DNA of 64,000 nucleotides, from positions 1,550,001 to 1,614,000 of the forward strand of contig OZ252260.1 of the NCBI GenBank assembly GCA_965249925.1, in the 5' to 3' direction. The stretch comes from Hoeflea_A sp965249925. GTDB lineage: Bacteria > Pseudomonadota > Alphaproteobacteria > Rhizobiales > Rhizobiaceae. Made by a program: the position numbers and the translations under genes. Below the pieces are notes generated by a model. That model did no database searches. It was not told the origin of the DNA and worked only from the letters and a program-made list of their open reading frames with translations. This document shows positions 62,067 through 64,000 of the stretch, one piece after another. Position 1 is the stretch's first letter. Each line of letters begins with the position of its first letter.

Positions 62067-62720
62067 ATGAAATTCTTTGTCGATACGGCAGATGTGGACG
62101 AAATCCGCGAACTGGACGCGATGGGACTGCTGGATGGCGTCACCACCAATCCGTCGCTCGTCATGAAGACAGGGCGCGATTTCTTCGATGTTACCCGCGA
62201 GATCTGTTCGATCGTGTCGGGCCCGGTTTCAGCGGAAGTGACGGCAACCGATTTCGACGGGATGATGACCGAAGCAGCCGTCCTGACCGAAATCGCCGAC
62301 AATATCTGCGTCAAACTGCCACTGATCATGGACGGGCTGAAGGCGTGCAAGGCACTGACCGAAGCCGGCCACAAGACCAATGTGACGCTGTGCTTTTCCG
62401 CCAATCAGGCGCTGCTGGCGGCGAAGGCCGGTGCCACCTACATCTCGCCCTTCATCGGACGCATCGATGATATGGCGGTCGACGGCATGGAGCTGATCGC
62501 CGAAATCCGTAAGATCTACGACAATTACGGCTTTACCACCGAAATCCTCGCGGCGTCGATTCGCAGCGTCAATCACGTCAAGGAGGCGGCGCTGATTGGC
62601 GCCGATGTGGCAACTGTGCCGCCTGCGACACTGCGGGCCTTGGTGAAACACCCGCTGACCGACAAGGGGCTCGACGCATTTCTGTCCGACTGGGCCAAAA
62701 CCGGCCAGAAGATCGGCTGA
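62067..62720 (+). CDS. Fructose-6-phosphate aldolase / small transaldolase
   Basis: This 217-residue barrel of the FSA/TalC subfamily starts MKFFVDTADVDEIREL, has GVTTNPSLV, the catalytic Lys in NICVKLPLI, and FSANQALLAAKAGATYISPFIGR. The short length separates it from the 320-residue transaldolase B. Many proteins of this group are true transaldolases of the pentose phosphate pathway; sequence alone does not decide between the two. It sits divergent from priA, as in many relatives. Confidence 0.93.
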   Translation: MKFFVDTADVDEIRELDAMGLLDGVTTNPSLVMKTGRDFFDVTREICSIVSGPVSAEVTATDFDGMMTEAAVLTEIADNICVKLPLIMDGLKACKALTEAGHKTNVTLCFSANQALLAAKAGATYISPFIGRIDDMAVDGMELIAEIRKIYDNYGFTTEILAASIRSVNHVKEAALIGADVATVPPATLRALVKHPLTDKGLDAFLSDWAKTGQKIG

Positions 62721-62738
62721 CCCGGCCAGTCTAACCCG

Positions 62739-63869
62739 TCACGCCTCGGGTATGTCCCCGGTCATGGTCATGCCCTCGATCCATGTCGCCCCGTCGCGGC
62801 GGATGACGTTCCGCGCCCGGCAACCGCAGCGCGTTGCAATGGCGTCGGCCAGCGCTTGGCTGTGCGTGACCACCCAGATCTGACTCTCGGCCGAAGCCTT
62901 GCCGATCATATCGGCGAGCGCCGGCAGCATGTCCGGATGCAGGCTGGCCTCCGGTTCGTTGAGCGCGGTGAAACGCGGCCGGCGGTAGGACATGAGCGCC
63001 GCTGCCAGCGCGAGAAAGCGGATCTGACCATCCGACAATTCGCGCGGCTGGAAGGTGCGTGCCGGGAATTCCGGGATTGTCAGACCGAAATTGGCATATT
63101 CCTCCGGGCGCGGCACCGACAACCGGGCCCCGGCGAAGGCATCGTGAACCGCCCGGTCGAGATCCACGGTATCCTGCCGTGTATGGGTCAGCGTCGCAAA
63201 GACGGCGGCAATATTGCCGCCATCCTCGTCAAGCAACGGTGCGGTGATCGGCAAACAGGGCTGACGCAAAGGCGAGCCAGCGTCGGAGCGAAATCCATGA
63301 TAGAAGCGCCACTGGCCGATCGTATGCCGTAACAGGCTGATTTCCGGGTAGCGACCGGCGTCACCGAGCATGAACAGGGCCGTTTCCGACGTCATGGCCT
63401 GCTCCGGGTACTCGACCATACGTCCATTTTCGTCGCGCACGGAAATGTGCCCGCCGTCGCGGCGCATCATCACATGCGGCCGCCGTCCGGTATCGACCCG
63501 CACCTCCTCGCGTTTGATCTGCGCTTCATGGGCAAAGCCGGCGGAAGGCTCCGCCGGCTTGAAGCCGGTTTCGATGTGATAGTGGTAGATGACACCGGAC
63601 CGCTCGTCGACGATCTCGGCATCGAGCGCTATGCGCGCCTTCTTGTGCTTTGGAAATCCACCGCTCCAGATCGCCGAATAGATGCCGCCTTCCTCGGCGA
63701 TTGCGTGCGAAAACCGGCCTTCGGCGGCCGCCTTGATCAACTGCAACGCTCTGTAAAGATTGGATTTTCCAGCACCATTGGCACCCACGAACAGGTTTAC
63801 TTGCCCGAGATCCATGCGGATCGACCGGAGCGACCGATAGTATTCGGCGGACATGCTGCGCAGATACAT
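62739..63869 (-). CDS. AAA family ATPase, COG4637-like (RecF/OLD-type)
   Basis: This 376-residue ATPase with an ABC/SMC-type head has Walker A FVGANGAGKSNLYRAL (residues about 28-43), signature ELSDGQIRFLALAAAL and Walker B region FTALNEPEASLHPDMLPAL, then VVTHSQALADAI. The Walker B Asp before Glu is Asn (LNEPE); I recall this as usual for the COG4637 group, so it need not mean inactivity. There is no TOPRIM nuclease domain as in OLD. The biological role is unknown; it may be a DNA-repair or defence-type ATPase. It is convergent with the aldolase gene, 18 bp apart. Confidence 0.8.
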   Translation of the reverse strand: MYLRSMSAEYYRSLRSIRMDLGQVNLFVGANGAGKSNLYRALQLIKAAAEGRFSHAIAEEGGIYSAIWSGGFPKHKKARIALDAEIVDERSGVIYHYHIETGFKPAEPSAGFAHEAQIKREEVRVDTGRRPHVMMRRDGGHISVRDENGRMVEYPEQAMTSETALFMLGDAGRYPEISLLRHTIGQWRFYHGFRSDAGSPLRQPCLPITAPLLDEDGGNIAAVFATLTHTRQDTVDLDRAVHDAFAGARLSVPRPEEYANFGLTIPEFPARTFQPRELSDGQIRFLALAAALMSYRRPRFTALNEPEASLHPDMLPALADMIGKASAESQIWVVTHSQALADAIATRCGCRARNVIRRDGATWIEGMTMTGDIPEA

Positions 63870-63916
63870 GGGCTGACGCTATTGCGAGTCGACCCGCACC
63901 ACAAGCGAACCGCAGA

Positions 63917-64000
63917 CTATCCGGCCGCCGGTGACGCGAATACGGCGTCCGCATCCTGCGGCAGGTGGTGGATGCAATGGTCTTCCAGCGCTTTGGTGAC
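63917..64000 (-). CDS. C-terminal end of an unidentified protein (partial)
   Basis: The minus frame from the right edge reads 27 codons (VTKALEDHCIHHLPQDADAV...) to TAG at 63919-63917, ending FASPAAG. The gene body lies outside the window. A CxHH cluster hints at metal binding, but no family can be named. Confidence 0.4.
   Translation of the reverse strand, partial: VTKALEDHCIHHLPQDADAVFASPAAG

Noticed and set aside
62739..63869. OLD-family anti-phage nuclease
   Set aside because: The protein ends after the ATPase domain without a TOPRIM region and has no partner gene such as a UvrD-like helicase in view.

Overview
The window looks like a chromosomal segment of a GC-rich alphaproteobacterium, most likely a Rhodospirillales- or Rhizobiales-like lineage. 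The evidence is the split ATP synthase operon (F1 genes atpHAGDC only, next to priA), the block rplU-rpmA-GNAT-obgE-proB-proA-nadD-rsfS-rlmH-envC-ctpA-divergent polysaccharide deacetylase-rppH, and an L21 protein with the long Ala/Lys-rich tail and helix-hairpin-helix end seen in this class. No species can be named from the sequence.

Region 1 (1-3.6 kb) holds most of a large alpha-2-macroglobulin-family protein that runs off the left edge. Region 2 (3.7-36.7 kb) is an accessory stress or low-oxygen island. It contains a FixK-like Crp/Fnr regulator co-oriented with a DksA-like zinc protein; an OmpR-type response regulator; a hybrid kinase whose PAS domain has FixL-type haem-pocket residues; a VIT/CCC1 membrane protein; a host-attachment/baeRF-like protein; Hsp20; three universal stress proteins; an M50-CBS site-2 protease; a P-type cation ATPase preceded by a frameshifted ATPase relic; a PAS-GGDEF-EAL protein; a three-gene ABC exporter; PEP synthase; a 2,810-residue cyclic-glucan-synthase-like protein; and PfkB. 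Five perfect TTGA-N6-TCAA sites, plus one near-perfect site, lie at promoter distance upstream of these genes. They are what the FNR-type recognition helix of the local regulator should bind. The gene set closely parallels the mycobacterial DosR dormancy regulon (Hsp20, Usp, PfkB, Rip3-like M50-CBS protease, CtpF-like ATPase, haem-based O2 sensor) but would be run by a FixL/FixK-type circuit. I regard this as the main discovery of the window.

Region 3 (36.7-40.7 kb) has an orphan 805-residue acidic protein with a Tyr/Gly-rich low-complexity head and beta-propeller-like repeats, behind a structured leader and with its own terminator. It is followed by a parDE module whose toxin has an in-frame stop.

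Region 4 (40.8-53.9 kb) begins with tRNA-Ser(CGA) and continues with the conserved housekeeping block: ribosomal proteins, Obg, proline synthesis, NAD synthesis, ribosome silencing and 23S methylation, cell division and envelope proteolysis, and RNA pyrophosphohydrolase. It ends with a YgeA-like racemase. Region 5 (53.9-64 kb) starts with an array of four alternating 26-bp REP-like repeats, then the convergent F1 ATP synthase operon, a small membrane protein, priA, a transaldolase-like aldolase, a COG4637-type ATPase and the last 27 codons of an unidentified gene.

Small mobile or repeat structures worth noting are a 299-bp MITE-like element with perfect 23-bp inverted ends, a 26-bp perfect palindrome within a cluster of half-sites, and the REP-like array. 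All assignments come from reading motifs by eye; no database search was run.
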